Of a DNA stretch of 64,000 nucleotides, positions 20,912 to 33,643 are shown one piece after another. The translations under genes and the position numbers were made by a program. The notes beneath the pieces are model-generated. The model had not been told where the DNA came from, did not search any database, and was given only the letters and a program-made list of their open reading frames with translations. The DNA is taken from contig JAUPSS010000007.1 of NCBI GenBank assembly GCA_040285825.1, forward strand, positions 2,020,689-2,084,688, in the 5' to 3' direction. Source of the stretch: Eukaryota sp. TZLM1-RC. Lineage: Eukaryota; Metamonada: BaSk clade. Position 1 is the first letter of the stretch. Every line of letters begins with the position of its first letter.

Positions 20912-23083
20912 TCAATTCCTCAGCCTTTTCCAGCTAACAACCCATTTGCGAGTAATCTCTTCGACCTCGGCAATGTAGCTCTCGACTGTCATAAACAAGC
21001 TTTTTGACCTTTGTTTGGAATTGTTCAGTAACCAAGTGATGTCGTTTTTAGGAGGGGGACAATCTGCAAGAATTTCTTCATCATTATTTTCAGTTCTTGT
21101 TTGAACAATTGCAGTTGATAAGAGAGAAAAACCAACTTCCGTAGGATAATTTTGATCAACTCGTAGTCTCTTCAACTTTAATAATGGTAAAACCAAAGAC
21201 AACACTCTCAGACATTCATCACCACAATGGTTATTACTAATATCCAAGCTTGCAAGTCTTTCTAACCTACCAAGCTCCACAATAATGGGCCTAAGGGCAG
21301 TTCTGAGTTTGTGCTTGGTGCAACCCTTGATAGATAGAGATTCCAAATGCTTCATTGAACTAAAGGACCTAACCAAACCCTCAACTGATTCAACACAATT
21401 AAAGTCCATGGTATTAACCAATTCCAGTGACTTGAGCGACACAACTTTTGAGGAAATTGTTAGCAGAAAAGACGTTAGCAGAGGACCAGACACATTGGGT
21501 AAATTAAGGGATAGTTTTTCATAAAACACGCTCTTTATTGATTTCTCATTGCTTAAAGCGACATCAGAGTCATTGTGAATAGTGGCGTTATCAACTCTGC
21601 TGGCAATAGCAGAATCAGACGTCAAAACTTCAAGTACTTTTGGCATATCTTTTGGTTTAAACTGCTTATCTCCAATTTTGACCAAGGGTAAGAAAGTTGA
21701 ATTTGGATTTCTCAACGCCGACACAATCAATAATGAATTGCTAGCTGTCAACCCTGTATTCGAGATATCTAAAGATGTTAGACAAGAAAACTTCATTAAA
21801 GTATCGGCAAGTGATTGAGCTGCTGATGACGTCATGTGATTGCGTGCAAGGTTCAAAACTCGGAGAGAATTTCGTTGACCAGGCAACTGTGCACGACACA
21901 AATGATTGACATCGACTTTAGTTTCCGATAGATTGAGTTCAATCAAACCAGTCAACAATCGCAATCCGACCTCCACTGCTTCATTTGTAAGTGAATTACT
22001 AATAGAGTTTCCACTTAAATCCAACACTTTTAGACTTTTTGCAAGATCTTCGTCAATAAAGCCTTCAAAAAACTGCTTAATTCCATTATTACTTATCGAA
22101 CAATAAGGAAAAGATAGAACACAAGGTGATTTGATTCCATTAATAGCAGCCATGAACGACAACAACCCAAAATCAGATAGATTTGACCTACTGAAATCCC
22201 ACAGAGTTATGCTGCACTCTTTATTATGAGAAAGTTCTGAAAAAAATCCCTTATAAAAAGACGGATCTTGATTCACACAAGAGAGTGACAAACTCTCCAG
22301 GGATTTGATATTGCCCAAACAAAACTTTAAAGCCATTTCTAGTTCGTTTGGTTGCTCTAATTGCTTAGTTAATGAACCACCAGGGTTGACTATCAATGGC
22401 GGATTAGGTGCAGGAAAACCTGTGAATTCAAGGGAGAGTTGCTTGATGGAAGGGTAGACAGTGGTAATGTAGAGAAGAGCGGCACTTCTTTCTATTCCTC
22501 TTCTCGCAGAGATACGTGAGTCAAGAGAAATCCTTTGACTTGGCGAGGATTCTGAGCTGCTAAGTTGATGTAGAACAATTGGATCTGGGTTGCATCCTGT
22601 CTTGTTACATGCAGCCTTGTATATAAGACATATATCCCTTGGGTAAGAGGTGAGAATGTTTGAGGTAATGGTAGCTGGGGCATAGATCTGTGTGAAAGGC
22701 TCGGTGGAGTAGTTGGAAAGGTTGTAGATGGATTCTATTATCTTGGAAACGAATGGCGTTAGATTTGCTCCGATATCGAATTCATACCATAGAGAAGGCT
22801 TGTCAGAAACTAGGTCAATCCGAAATTGTGTTTTTGAAGTCACAGTAAGACGTGAAATGTCGTAAAGATGAATGTTTTGACGAAGAATGCGCTTCTTCTT
22901 CATGACCTTGAGGATTAAGAGTCTGAAAGAGTCCGCAGTGAGAATGAGTAGACGTTCTCCTAGGTTCTGTTCACGAAGTTTAATGCCTCTAACGGCCATC
23001 AAGGGGGTAGATTCTAGTAGGTTTGAATGGATCCAGTGAGTGTCTGCAGCATCCAGCTCATAGCAGGGAAAAGGATCCTCCAT
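20912..23083 (-). CDS. CARMIL-like leucine-rich-repeat protein
   Basis: 723 residues. The first 130 residues look like the non-canonical PH fold of CARMIL proteins (RGIKLREQNLGERLLILTADSFRLLIL and IHLYDISRLTV). They are followed by a linker and an array of ribonuclease-inhibitor-type LRRs (LKVLDLSGNSISN, LIELNLSETKVD, LRVLNLARNHMTSS, LTSLDISNTGLT, LASLDISNNHCGD). CARMILs bind membranes and capping protein to control actin. The C-terminus is short and lacks an obvious capping-protein interaction motif or proline-rich region, so actin function is uncertain. The ATG at 23083 gives a clean start. The frame is complete and ends 164 bases from the CDF stop. A generic NLR-like LRR protein is the alternative. 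Confidence 0.7.
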   Translation of the reverse strand: MEDPFPCYELDAADTHWIHSNLLESTPLMAVRGIKLREQNLGERLLILTADSFRLLILKVMKKKRILRQNIHLYDISRLTVTSKTQFRIDLVSDKPSLWYEFDIGANLTPFVSKIIESIYNLSNYSTEPFTQIYAPATITSNILTSYPRDICLIYKAACNKTGCNPDPIVLHQLSSSESSPSQRISLDSRISARRGIERSAALLYITTVYPSIKQLSLEFTGFPAPNPPLIVNPGGSLTKQLEQPNELEMALKFCLGNIKSLESLSLSCVNQDPSFYKGFFSELSHNKECSITLWDFSRSNLSDFGLLSFMAAINGIKSPCVLSFPYCSISNNGIKQFFEGFIDEDLAKSLKVLDLSGNSISNSLTNEAVEVGLRLLTGLIELNLSETKVDVNHLCRAQLPGQRNSLRVLNLARNHMTSSAAQSLADTLMKFSCLTSLDISNTGLTASNSLLIVSALRNPNSTFLPLVKIGDKQFKPKDMPKVLEVLTSDSAIASRVDNATIHNDSDVALSNEKSIKSVFYEKLSLNLPNVSGPLLTSFLLTISSKVVSLKSLELVNTMDFNCVESVEGLVRSFSSMKHLESLSIKGCTKHKLRTALRPIIVELGRLERLASLDISNNHCGDECLRVLSLVLPLLKLKRLRVDQNYPTEVGFSLLSTAIVQTRTENNDEEILADCPPPKNDITWLLNNSKQRSKSLFMTVESYIAEVEEITRKWVVSWKRLRN

Positions 23084-23183
23084 TGATGGTTAATCAAAGA
23101 TTGTCATTTTTTTTTAAAAAATAATTTGTTTTCAAAAATACAATCTTAAGTATGCATGTTCAATAAATGTGAGAAAAAACAAT

Positions 23184-23775
23184 CTAGAAATCAATATCTT
23201 CAAAACAAGGTTTCACACCATCAAACCGTACAACAGCAATGTCTTCGTAATGTTGGTGATTCAGAATTGTACAAACGAAAGAATTGAAACATGTTCGCCA
23301 TGTGGATCACCAAATTTGCCCATTTGTTATTTCTTTGTTTAAACGTCTTCGAAAAACTGCAATGAAATTTATTGATGATTTCGAAAATTTGCTAAAAAGC
23401 AGAATGAATAAGCTTTTTGATAGTCGTATGTGGTTGAATCGTATTGCATATACTATTTTCAAATCAATTCCTAAAATGATTTCCAAAGCTTTGATGTCTG
23501 TCAGTGCAGAGGAGATACTTCGGATTGTGCATTTTTCAAGGCATTTTTCTTGCAAACATATATTGTTACAACATCAATAACATTCTAAATAGCATCAAAT
23601 GGGGACACAACAACATCACCACGTCGTTTTCCAAATTTTGAATCTCCTTCATTTTCATTTAAATCAAGAAACCTCAGCAACGGTTCTACAAATGATTCAA
23701 TATGCTAGGAATTACACATTGCACAAATCTGACAACATCATACATAGTGGAACGATAAGTTATAAATCTGTCGCA
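23184..23775 (-). pseudogene. LINE (subfamily C) with an inverted internal block
   Basis: Three pieces of one LINE type lie side by side in alternating orientation. Minus strand 23184-23260 encodes the family terminus (ACFEDIDF-like). Plus strand 23265-23505 encodes the preceding segment (ICPFVISLFKRLRKTAMKFIDDFENL to PKMISKALMS). Minus strand 23510-23775 encodes the endonuclease-like part and the upstream RD region. The block order fits an insertion with an internal inversion, as twin priming produces, or a later inversion. Confidence 0.7.
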
Positions 23776-23935
23776 ATTGAATAGATTTATTAATAGATTA
23801 CCTCGGTTTTTCAAGCTTTAGCTAGACACCAAGCAGATCTAGATTTTGTAGCGGAAATCTTGGTTCATTGCAATTTGTCCCATTAGTTGTGAGTTAATTT
23901 TGTCAAGCGTGTAAGTTTAATAAATGTAAAACAAT
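23776..23935 (+). pseudogene. LINE 3' tail scrap (subfamily A)
   Basis: AGATTACCTCGG... then GCTTTAGCTAGACACCAAGC and the GAAATCTTGGTTCA end match the final codons and 3' untranslated region of the subfamily A LINE tails (compare 16110-16279), including the GTGTAAGTTTAATAAATG end. Confidence 0.75.
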
Positions 23936-23954
23936 TTGATAAATGTGATTAATG

Positions 23955-24182
23955 TCAAACCAGCTCCACATCTACAGTACAAATCTTTGAGCAAATAACA
24001 AAACCATAAATAGCAGTAGCAGTAGCCCATTGGTCATCATTTAAAAATAAACCATAAATTTGACGAATTTGGCTCAACAAAACTGCAGATGAACAGTCCT
24101 TCAAACTAATCAAAAAATTTGCAAAAGTAATATTTTCCTGCTTAGTCTTGCTAAGTCGAACAATGAAATCTTTATTTTATTT
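23955..24182 (-). pseudogene. LINE connector fragment (subfamily C)
   Basis: The minus strand reads DFIVRLSKTKQENITFANFLISLKD, then SSAVLLSQIRQIYGLFLNDDQW, closely matching the connector region of the copy at 53184-54188. It ends in stops, and both ends are truncated. Confidence 0.75.
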
Positions 24183-24184
24183 TT

Positions 24185-26306
24185 CAAGATTATCCTTCAC
24201 GGTTGATTGCTTTAGCAAAGTCAGGTAATGGAATTAAACCTGATGGTATACGTCCTATTGCCATGGGAGAATCTTTATCTTGTTTGTTGGCATCGATTGG
24301 TTTTGATCGTGTTAAAGAAAAAGCTTCTCAATTTTTAAATCCACATCAATTGGATCAAAAGCATTTGATGGTGCTTCTGTTGTTGCGCTGGCTTCTGTCA
24401 CATCTTTTAATTCAGGGAATAATAATTTATTTTTAATCTTGACTTCAAAAATGCTTTTAATTCGGTGAAACGAAAAACAATTTTTGATGTAAGCAAATAT
24501 GATTTTTCTGAGCTCTCGAGTTTTTTTTACCACTTTTATGGTAAAAAAATCACATTTAATATTTAATTCATTTGCTTTGAAAACATCTTCTGCTGTAAAA
24601 CAAGGTGATCCTTTAGGCCCATTATTGTTTTGTTTAGCTATTCACAAAACTTTAAATATCATTAAGCAAAAATATCCTTCTCTAAAAAGTTGATTAAATG
24701 GATGATATATCCCTGATTGCGGCATTTGGTTTACTGAAATTGGTTGCTCAAGAAATTGCCGATTCATATGAACATAGTAGACTTCATCTTGGTGCGAGCA
24801 AATGCCTCCTGATTGGCTCTTCTGCTCAGGACCTTGTGATAAATGATTCGGTTCTCTCTTTTACTAACTACAGTAGTGATGCTTTTAAGTTCCTTAATGT
24901 TGGTTAGGAAATGTGCTTCAAATTTTGACTGCACTACAACGTATTCTGGAAACAATCATAATTGAACTTGATTCAATTTCTTCCTTTGATTTAGAAAAAG
25001 TATATTAAATTTTCTATCCTAAAAATGTGCTATACTGGCAAAATAACCCACGTTGTGAGATCTTGTGCACCTTCCATAGCATTAGATTTTCGTCAATCTT
25101 TTAATTCATTGAGAACAGAATTCTTTGTTGATTTATTGGCTGTAGATCAAGAAATGTTACAAAATCACTTATTTTCTGTAGCAAAGTTTGGAGGTGTTGG
25201 ACTTACAAAATCTTCTATTTTGTGCCAATCAGCTTTTGTGGCTGAAGCCAAGAATTTCATTTTTGAATTTTCTCGTAGATTTCCTGAATCTCATTTGTTA
25301 GATCCAAATACCAGACCATATTTGAATGACTTTTCTTCTAAGCTTCACAGTTTTCACCCCAAATCTGGATTAATTGTATTCCCCAATCAATTGAGGAAAT
25401 CCCGGAGCGACCTGTTTTTAATTTACTGTTTTGTTGTAAAATACTTCAGCAAAAATTGTCGAAGTTTTTTGAAAGCTTAGGTTTTAATGTTATACTTGGT
25501 TTGCATAAGGAAAAAACGCTTTTGCAAATCTTTGACATAATATGTATGATAGTATGTCTTCCACTTTAGTAACAACCATTCCTCAAGTGTGATTTTTTAG
25601 CTGATTTCAGCTGGACTTTGAATACTAGACTGGGCTCCTCCATCTGGCCTCATAATCGTACTTGATAATTTAACTTGTAAATGTACTCGAAAAATTACAA
25701 TTACTCATTTGGTTAATTGTAAATATCTTATTACATTTAGAAACAAGGTTCATGAGGCTGCAAGAGACCAGTTATATTATATGTGCAAGTCTCATAGAAT
25801 TGAATCTTTTTTGGACCCTCTGTTGTCAAATCTGTTTGTTGCAGAAGATGATTTTCATAAGAATAATAGAGGTGACGTCATATTATCAGGATTAGATGAA
25901 ACCTTCATTTTATTGGATGTATTGCCTGTTGATCCTTTTTATGTCTCAAATGAAAGGCTTGCTAATTCTGAAGTTCATAATCCTCTTTTAATGCTGAAAA
26001 CTTCAAAATCAAAAAATACAGTGAACCATTGTCCAAATGGTTCCCAACAGCATTCTCTATTGAACTTACTCCCACGGCTATACGATTTTTGGCAGATTTT
26101 GAAATGATTGCAAAGAGAAGAACCAACAGATATTTCAACAGTGTTTTGCCAAAATAGAATTGTGATTTCTATTTCAAGGGGATGCTGAAGATGGTTTCTA
26201 TTGCTATGCTTACTCTTGGGTCTTACTAAAAGAGTTGCATCTATTTGTTTTGTTTTGGGAGAGATGGATTATTTAAATGTTGATTTACAAGTTTTTTATT
26301 AAATAT
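24185..26306 (+). pseudogene. Longest LINE copy (subfamily B) with reverse-transcriptase motifs, heavily decayed
   Basis: Plus-strand relic spanning reverse transcriptase to 3' end through several frames. RT pieces: IALAKSGNGIKPDGIRPIAM (24203 onward), AVKQGDPLGPLLFCLA (24580-24640) and the catalytic MDDISLIA (24698 onward). Then follow GVGLTKSSILCQSAFV (about 25190), the knuckle with LVNCKYLITFRNKVHEAARD (25709 onward), endonuclease-like RGDVILSGLDETFILLDVLPVDP, and the 3' end to about 26306. Many frameshifts and stops make it nonfunctional. It is the only copy in the window with the YxDD region, here preceded by Trp instead of Tyr or Phe, so it defines the family as a non-LTR element. Confidence 0.85.
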
Positions 26307-26791
26307 TATTAAAAAAGATTGTCCATTTGCCCATATTTCATCATTTCGTAAAAAATGTCCCAGAACCTATAGTGGGCAAAAAGCTACGAGATGATTTATG
26401 AGATGAAACTTTTTTCAAATTATGTTTTTATGTTTCAAAAAAAAACACTTCACAGCAAAACTAAAACTCCAGATCTTCATGTCCCAAATCACTCAAAAAC
26501 AGTTAACCGACAGCTTCATAAACAGTTGACTGGCAGCCGAATAAGCTCAGCTTGGTGGCAGCTTCATAAAGCTGTGCATGAGATAATAGAGCAGAAGATA
26601 ATATGGAGAAAACACCGTTAAATACTGAAAACACAATTCTGTTCTACCAAAATGTCTTGTCAAAAACCTTCCTATCAAACACTGCTTCACAATTTCAACA
26701 AAATCATCGGAGAAAAATATACTAAATGAAAAATAAACATTAATGGTGTGAGATTCGGAAAGTATTCAAGGAAAGCAAATTTGCTTTATAT
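26307..26791. other. AT-rich stretch between a LINE and an LTR element
   Basis: No recognisable coding sequence. Short frames start with non-ATG codons. This is the immediate left flank of the complete LTR retrotransposon. Confidence 0.45.
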
Positions 26792-26912
26792 TGTAGGTAT
26801 CTCACTAGTGAGTACCTAAGTATATAGAATAACATTAAATAAAATTATCTTTATCTTAACCCGCCTTAACTAACCCCTACATACACAGCTAGCATAATGC
26901 CTAACGGCAACA
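26792..26912 (+). repeat. 5' LTR (121 bp)
   Basis: Starts TGTAGGTATCTCACTAGTGA and ends GGCAACA, with TG...CA termini. It holds a near-palindrome AGGTATCTCACTAGTGAG plus TACCT at its start. It is identical over its whole length to 33644-33764. An ATG at 26897 lies inside the LTR in frame with Gag, but homology with the other elements favours the ATG at 26978. Confidence 0.93.
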
Positions 26913-26977
26913 ATAATTATTGTGCGTCACAGGCACACCAAACACCAAACAGCAACAGCCCTGTAAACTACAAAAAG

Positions 26978-29900
26978 ATGTCTGGGGTATGTCAGACATC
27001 TTTCAGAGGAGACCCTTATAACCCTCCTCTTCACATTATTTCGAGTACAATGAGTGCTCCAACAAAGGAACCGAGTACCCCTCCTTCCTCAACGAGTTCG
27101 GATGTAGTTCATCCCACTCCTGATCAAACGAGTTCGAGTGTTTCACACTCTACTCATGGAACGTTGAGTTCGGGTGCAACCCACCCCACTCCAAACATAG
27201 ACGAGAGTTCGAGTATTTCACACTCCACTCATGGTATGGCGAGTTCGGGTGCAACCCACCCCACTCCACATTTATTTAGTTCGGGTCAACACCCCACTAT
27301 TATTCATACGAGCGGAGATCCTCGACTCCCTCCTCCAAATCCGAGTTCGGGTCAAAACCCCACTCCTAACCTAACTCTTCCGGAGGTAATCCCTCCCAAC
27401 AATAACGCCCATTCAACGGCTACTACAGCCTTGACTACGGCCAAAGTCTCGCAGGACAAACCTCCTGCCACCAGCCCAGAGTTAGAGGCGCTTCTCGCCA
27501 TTTTCTCAAAAGAAGAAAGTGAGAAACAGGAGCCAACAGACTTTGTGGAGTCTCTCCCTTCAGATACGTCCCTGTACCCAGACTTAGAAAACTGTGTTTC
27601 GGTACAAACCTTAAACGAGACTTTAGAAGGATTCAGGGAAGTTCCCCTCACCTCACAAGTTCGTAAAAACTCTATAGAGCATCTTGACAATGAGAGCAAG
27701 GAGTTGTCGGGTAGACCTGCTGAACGCAGAATACGACTATCCCCACTAGACTCCTCTTATAAATCCATCATGTCCAAGCCTCGCGCTGACAGATTCGATT
27801 TTATCGGAAAAAAGGCCACCCTCGACATATATAACTTTAGAATACGGTGGTTGGAGGTCATGGAGTATGGTCGAGACTTCTCTAACAATTTGGATGGACC
27901 TGAGAACATACACCTCCTCCCAGACTGGTTTAGGCCAGGTCTGGACAAAATTTATGAGGTCAACAGCATATCTGGAGTGGATTATACGGTAGTAAGAGAG
28001 GTTTACGAATACTACCCATCATCGACATCAAACCCTGATCTCGTTGAGATGAGACCCGCATCTCAGCCGTTCAGGCTAATTTTCGTCGAACAAGGAGTCA
28101 CCTTCAAACGAGATCATGCCAACATGAAAACGGCAGTCATTTCCACCTATAGGTCTCCCCCCAATCACCACAATGTACAAATTGGGGACACTTGGGTAAA
28201 TAACAAGGCTTTCGCCTTCACCCCAATACTAGGTATAGAGGATACGCCTTTTCAAAGCATTAGACCTTTCAGGCCATCCATTCAACTCAACATTCAAGAG
28301 GATTCGATACCTCTTCAAAAACTACAAATTGACCAACTACCGCAGCCTGTTAATCAGGACATTTCCATGGACGTCCTCACTATCCAACCATCGGACTCAT
28401 CTGTCCCAATGGAAGAATCGACCTCACATCAAACAGGTCCAGGATTGAGTAGACAAGATCTCTCCTCATCTCGATCAGGAACATTAACCGGAATCCATGA
28501 TCCACGTCAAGTTCTTGACTTAAATCTACAATCTCACGTTGGATACCACTATAAAACAAAGGCTGTAGAACACGATACGCTCCATGAGCCCCCCAGACTC
28601 GAATTTCCAGAAACTCAAATGAAAATAGTACACTTTCTACTGGAATTTGCTCTCTGGGACAGTACAGGCAGAGGAGGAACGACAAATGTCGAGAAAATAG
28701 AAATGCCTCAATCAAGTTCAGTTCAGCAGCAGAAACAAATTGCTGATATGGTCAACAGCCTATCTCAGTTACTAGCAATACAAGGAGGTGCTACAACTGA
28801 GAAACAACAACAAATAGATTCGCTAAAGTCTCAGCTTGACTCGCTTCGGACGCCCAAAATTTACAAAATAGACCCCAATTTCATTAACAAAATAGGGCCA
28901 CCTATTCATGCTTACGACCTTTTTAGGTCCATTTTGGCGACGACCAACCCCCTGGGAATTTCGGGTTGCATCAGTGCAAGAATCATTTCCTTCTGGAAAC
29001 AACAACCGATCCTTAGTATGGAACCTACAGACGCAGAAATTTTACTGCTTCTTTGTAGGAGGAGCCAATTCAACTCGCTCCACGACGCCAAACTAGCTCT
29101 CCACAAACCCCAATTCAATTGGCGTAAAGTCAATTCAATCGAAGACGCGGAAAGGGAGTTTGCTATATACATGGAAAATTTTGGAGACATCCTGAGAATG
29201 TCTACATACATCACTGATGTATCAGCTAGGATCGAAGATGTGAATCACTCGAGTGGAGTATTCACTCTTCCAATGTCAACAGTGGCTCATGCCTTTTTAA
29301 CAGGCATCAACAACTTGGCTTTCACTGAGCCCCTGTTCGAAGAATTCTGTAAAGAGAGCTATTGGAAGGACAAGCTAGTGAGCTTCCCCAAATTAACAAG
29401 GAAGGTGCGAAATGATTTATTATCATGGATGAAAGTTGCACAAAATAGGGATACGGTCCAGCTATTGAGGAAAGCTGCATCCAGACTCAAAATAGAAACT
29501 GGTGATTTTCACACCTCAGCCGGAAATAAGAGAACAAGCCAACCAGATTCATCCACCCCCAACCTTAAAAAAGAAAAACACTACAGAGGAGGCCAAAAGT
29601 TCTGTACTTTTTGTCAGAAACCAGGTTATGTTATTGCAGAATGTGAAGATCCCGGGTGCACCAGATCTCTGGTTCCACTAAATCAACGAAGAAGCGCCGG
29701 CAGAAGTAGAGGCCGAGGTAGACCATTCAGAGGTAGTTATGATAGTTTCAAAAATGTTCATAGAGGCCATAGTAGAGGCCAAGGTGGCCGTGGTACGAGA
29801 GGAAATAAACATCGTGCATATATGTTTCATATACACCAATCATCGCACGCTCCAGCTCCCGAATTGAGCCATACTTATACAACTAGCCAATCGGAACATT

Positions 29901-32900
29901 CAGCTCAAGCATCCCTCTTAAATCCACTCTCTTTCGGTGACGATAATAAAGTAGATAAATATTTGAGTTTAAACAGTTTAGAAGGAGATTTATACAATCG
30001 AGCAGATGAATCTGCACCTTGTATGAACCACAACAGATCCAAGCAGCCTCAGTTCTTAGAGCTTCAGGTTAGAATCAACGATACGGTCATCAAAGGCATG
30101 ATAGACACAGCTGCATTTTGTTCTGTCATTTCCCTCGACCTAGCAAATCGGTGTTCAATGTTCATAAACGAAAACGATATAACACAATTCATCCCTGCTA
30201 GCAATGTATCAACGAATTCGCTTGGGAGTGCACAAGGCATTCTGACGTTCAATGTTGGCAGCATCGCGAACCAAGTATCAATAAACCATACTCTCCCCAT
30301 TATACCAGGTTCGAACAAATTTTTAATTGGGGTAGACATGTTACAACAACTTGGGCTACTGACATCTGACCGTTTAGTTATTTTACTAGACGAGGAGCGC
30401 CGCACCCTGCTAAATGCTGAAGCCATATTTGATAACAGAATTAAAACTCACCAAATTGGCCACTTTGAATCAACTTCTTGCAGTGAAGAAGATTTTACTC
30501 AGCAATTAGATAGATCTGGATGTGAGATTAATTTAGATGATAGTGAGTATAATAAGAGTTTGTCTGATATATTAGCTCAATACAAGGACGTATTCAGCGA
30601 AAAGCCCAATAAAGATGGAATCGATTGTCCACCTATGACGATCCCCTTCTACAATACTAATACAATTGTACATAAACCAGCTCAAAGGCCTCAACCCAAA
30701 GAAATTACAAATAGCCAACCAGATTTTTGATGAATTGATTGAAATGGGCTATGCAATTGAATCGAACTACAAGTTCAGTTCCCCAATAGTATTAGTGATA
30801 TACCCTGATGATCGAAAACCTAGGTTGACGGGCGATTTCAGTGGTAAAGATGGAGTTAACGCTCACACAATTCCGGTCGAGTCTAACTTACCATTAATTT
30901 CAGATGTTTTGGAATTTCTGAGTCAGGCCAACTTTATTGCCACTTTGGATCTCCCAAAAGCTTTTTGGCAAATGAAAGTAGCCGACGAAGATGTTGAAAA
31001 GACATCTATCTCTATTCCTGGCAGATCTATTATGTTTAAAAGGGCATGCTTCGGACTAAAGAATATCCCAACGATTTTTCAAAATGTAATGATGGAAATT
31101 TTTCAAATAGAAGGAGTATTTATTTACATCGACGATATAATCATAATAGGATCAACCCTTCAAGAATTCTTTGACAGAATACAGAGGGTACTGCAATGCG
31201 CAAGGAGTAGAAGAGTCAACATTGGATTGAGGAAATGTTAATTCGCTACTGACAAACAACCAATTGACATTTTAGGCAGCACTTTCCAATTCAAACAACG
31301 AAAAATTAGCAAAAAACGAGTAGATGCTTTAACAAACATCCCTGCTCCAACAACTATCAAGGAAGTACGGTCATTAGTTGGCTCAGTCAATTTCATAAGA
31401 GATTGGCTCCCAAATATTTCACAACTAATAGCACCCATAAATGAGCTAATTAAGCACAAACAACGTCGTGTAAATTGGGAAGCCAAACACGATCATCTAT
31501 TAGATCAAATAAAACAACTGATTATTAATCACATGCCTCTGGAATTACCTTCACCAGACAAACGCATTCTGATTAGCACCGATGCATCTGACATCGCAGT
31601 AGGAGGAGTCATTTGGCAAGAAATAGCACCTTATGCACCCATTGGAACTGCATTAAAAGATAGGAAAGTAACACCAATTTCCTTTTATAGTAGGATTTTA
31701 ACCGATACTCAAAAGCGTTGGTCTACTTTACAAAAAGAATTGTATGCGATACTATTAATACTAACAGAAAGTCATCTGGAAAGCTTTCTCATTACTAGAC
31801 ATCTGACTATTTTCACAGATCACCGGAATATTGCATTCCTCGCCACAGCTCCTGAAAAGAACAGAATCGTCAAAAGATGGTTACCTATCTTATCAGAATT
31901 TGACTTTGATATCGTACACGAAAAAGGAGAAGACAATCACTGGGCTGACATGATGTCAAGAAACATAGACACAAATTTAGAAAATCCGGAAATAAATCGC
32001 ATCAACTACCCACATGATCCCTTTTGGCACGGTGAAATACCACCTCCTGATGACGATTCTGATTATGAAGATCCAGATCCCATCCACATTTTGGAATTAG
32101 CAAAGCACCCAGATTTGCCCATTTTTTCAAATTGGCTCTCAAAAGTTAGATCTGAGCAACAACTAGCCATAAGCAATAATGATCCATTATTCAAAAACGC
32201 TACGCTATGCAAAAACACAGAAATCTGGTTAAATAATAATAATAAAATGATAATCCCGACCAAACTAAGAAAAACGGCACTCAACCTAATACACGGTTTA
32301 ACCCAATCAGGCCACCCTAGCAAAAACGAAAGTCTTCATAAACTTTCCAAAAGCGATTTCTACTGGCCAAATATGAGAAAAGATCTCATCAAACATATAG
32401 AACGTTGCCCTACTTGCCAGAAAACAGCACCATTAAAGCAATCAAAGACTCCCTCAACTGGTTCCCTGCGGGCTAATCGCCCTTTCGCAAGATTAAACGT
32501 GGATACAATTGGACCACTCAATAAAGACAACAACGATAATAAATTTACTAGTTTTCGTCGATTCATTTACAAGGTATACAATACTTGTACCTTTAAAAGA
32601 ACTTAATGCCTTAGAAGTAGCAGATGCTTTGATATGGTACGTCTGCGCTATTTTTGGCATACCTATGTCTATACATAGTGACAATGGCCCTGAGTTCGCC
32701 AACGAAATATTTAATTTGCTTTGCCAAAGAATGTCAATTGAAGTGTCTAAATCAATTCCTTACCATTCTGAAAGCAATGGAGTGGTTGAAAGAAAACATC
32801 GAGATGTGATACAATGTATAAGGAAATTATTAATAGATTACAACGACTATGATTCATGGTCCACATATGTACCTATAACTCAACTATTAATTAATTCAAC

Positions 32901-33615
32901 CAAAAGTAGAATCACAAATCACACTCCATATGAACTGATGTTTGGGTCATCTATCAGCCCAAGATCAGATCCTGCTAACATCCTAGGAGGCATTTTCGAT
33001 TTCGAATCCAATGTACCACTTTTTCAAGACCTCAAATTTAAGAATGAACGTCTTCAAAAAAGATGGGAAGAAGCAGAGCATCACCAACTATTAAGTACAC
33101 CCAGTCATACGAAAAACATAGATGAAAATACATTTAATATTGGTGACTATATTCTTCGAAAGACTAAACAACCTAATAAATTGCATGGATCTTGGTTAGG
33201 CCCATATCTGGTTTTAGAAACCCCTTCCAACTCCACCTTAATATAGAACCTGACGACTGGTGAACAAACAAAAGTATCTAAAAGGGACTGTAAAATCTAT
33301 AACGCTGACGATCCTAACGATGTCGATCTACTTAGAGCAAACGCAGCCACAGATTCAGGTAAACATGTCATCGAAGAAATCCTTGACGAGTATAATACTG
33401 CTCAAGGACCCTTCTGTACTGTAAGATGGTTTGGTGGAGATACTACCGAGGAACCACTCCATTCTATCAGATATTCAGAAGCGTATCAACGATTTAATAA
33501 GAAAACAAATAAAAGAAAACGTAAATCTATTAAATCCAACAACGCAGCTCGGGCTCTCCTCGTGCCTCAGCAAAAGCGTTATCCGCAAAGGAAGCGGAAG
33601 AACAACTGTAAATAA
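26978..33615 (+). pseudogene. Gag-Pol of the Ty3/gypsy element (two nonsense codons, two frameshifts)
   Basis: The long N-terminal Gag region (about 900 residues) is Pro/Ser/Thr-rich at first, with 75-base tandem repeats at 27130-27278. It ends in a zinc-knuckle-like CTFCQKPGYVIAEC, with Tyr where His is normal, and an Arg/Gly-rich tail. Then come a retropepsin-like MIDTAAFCSVIS, an RT with YIDDIIII (about 31120), an RNase H with STDASDIAVGGVIW, an integrase HHCC zinc finger (SGHPSK...CPTCQK) with VDTIGPL and HSDNGPEFANE, and a chromodomain-like VIEEILDEYNTAQGPF with TVRWFGGD, ending in a basic tail. Lesions: a frame change near 30690, TAA at 31239-31241, a frame change near 32545, and TAG at 33244-33246. 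The sequence between lesions reads well. Confidence 0.9.
27130..27278 (+). repeat. Two tandem 75 bp repeats inside Gag
   Basis: In-frame units starting at 27130 and 27205 encode SSSVSHSTHGTLSSGATHPTP and then SSSISHSTHGMASSGATHPT. Shorter SSGQ-type echoes follow to about 27360. They form a low-complexity linker. Confidence 0.8.
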
Positions 33616-33643
33616 TTTTAATTAAGAAAACGGGAGAAGGTAG

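Noticed and set aside
26897-26977. Gag start at the ATG inside the 5' LTR
   Set aside because: In the related elements Gag begins with ATGTCA-type starts downstream of the LTR; the equivalent here is 26978. The LTR ATG also opens a short frame at the 3' LTR (33749) with no coding character beyond it.
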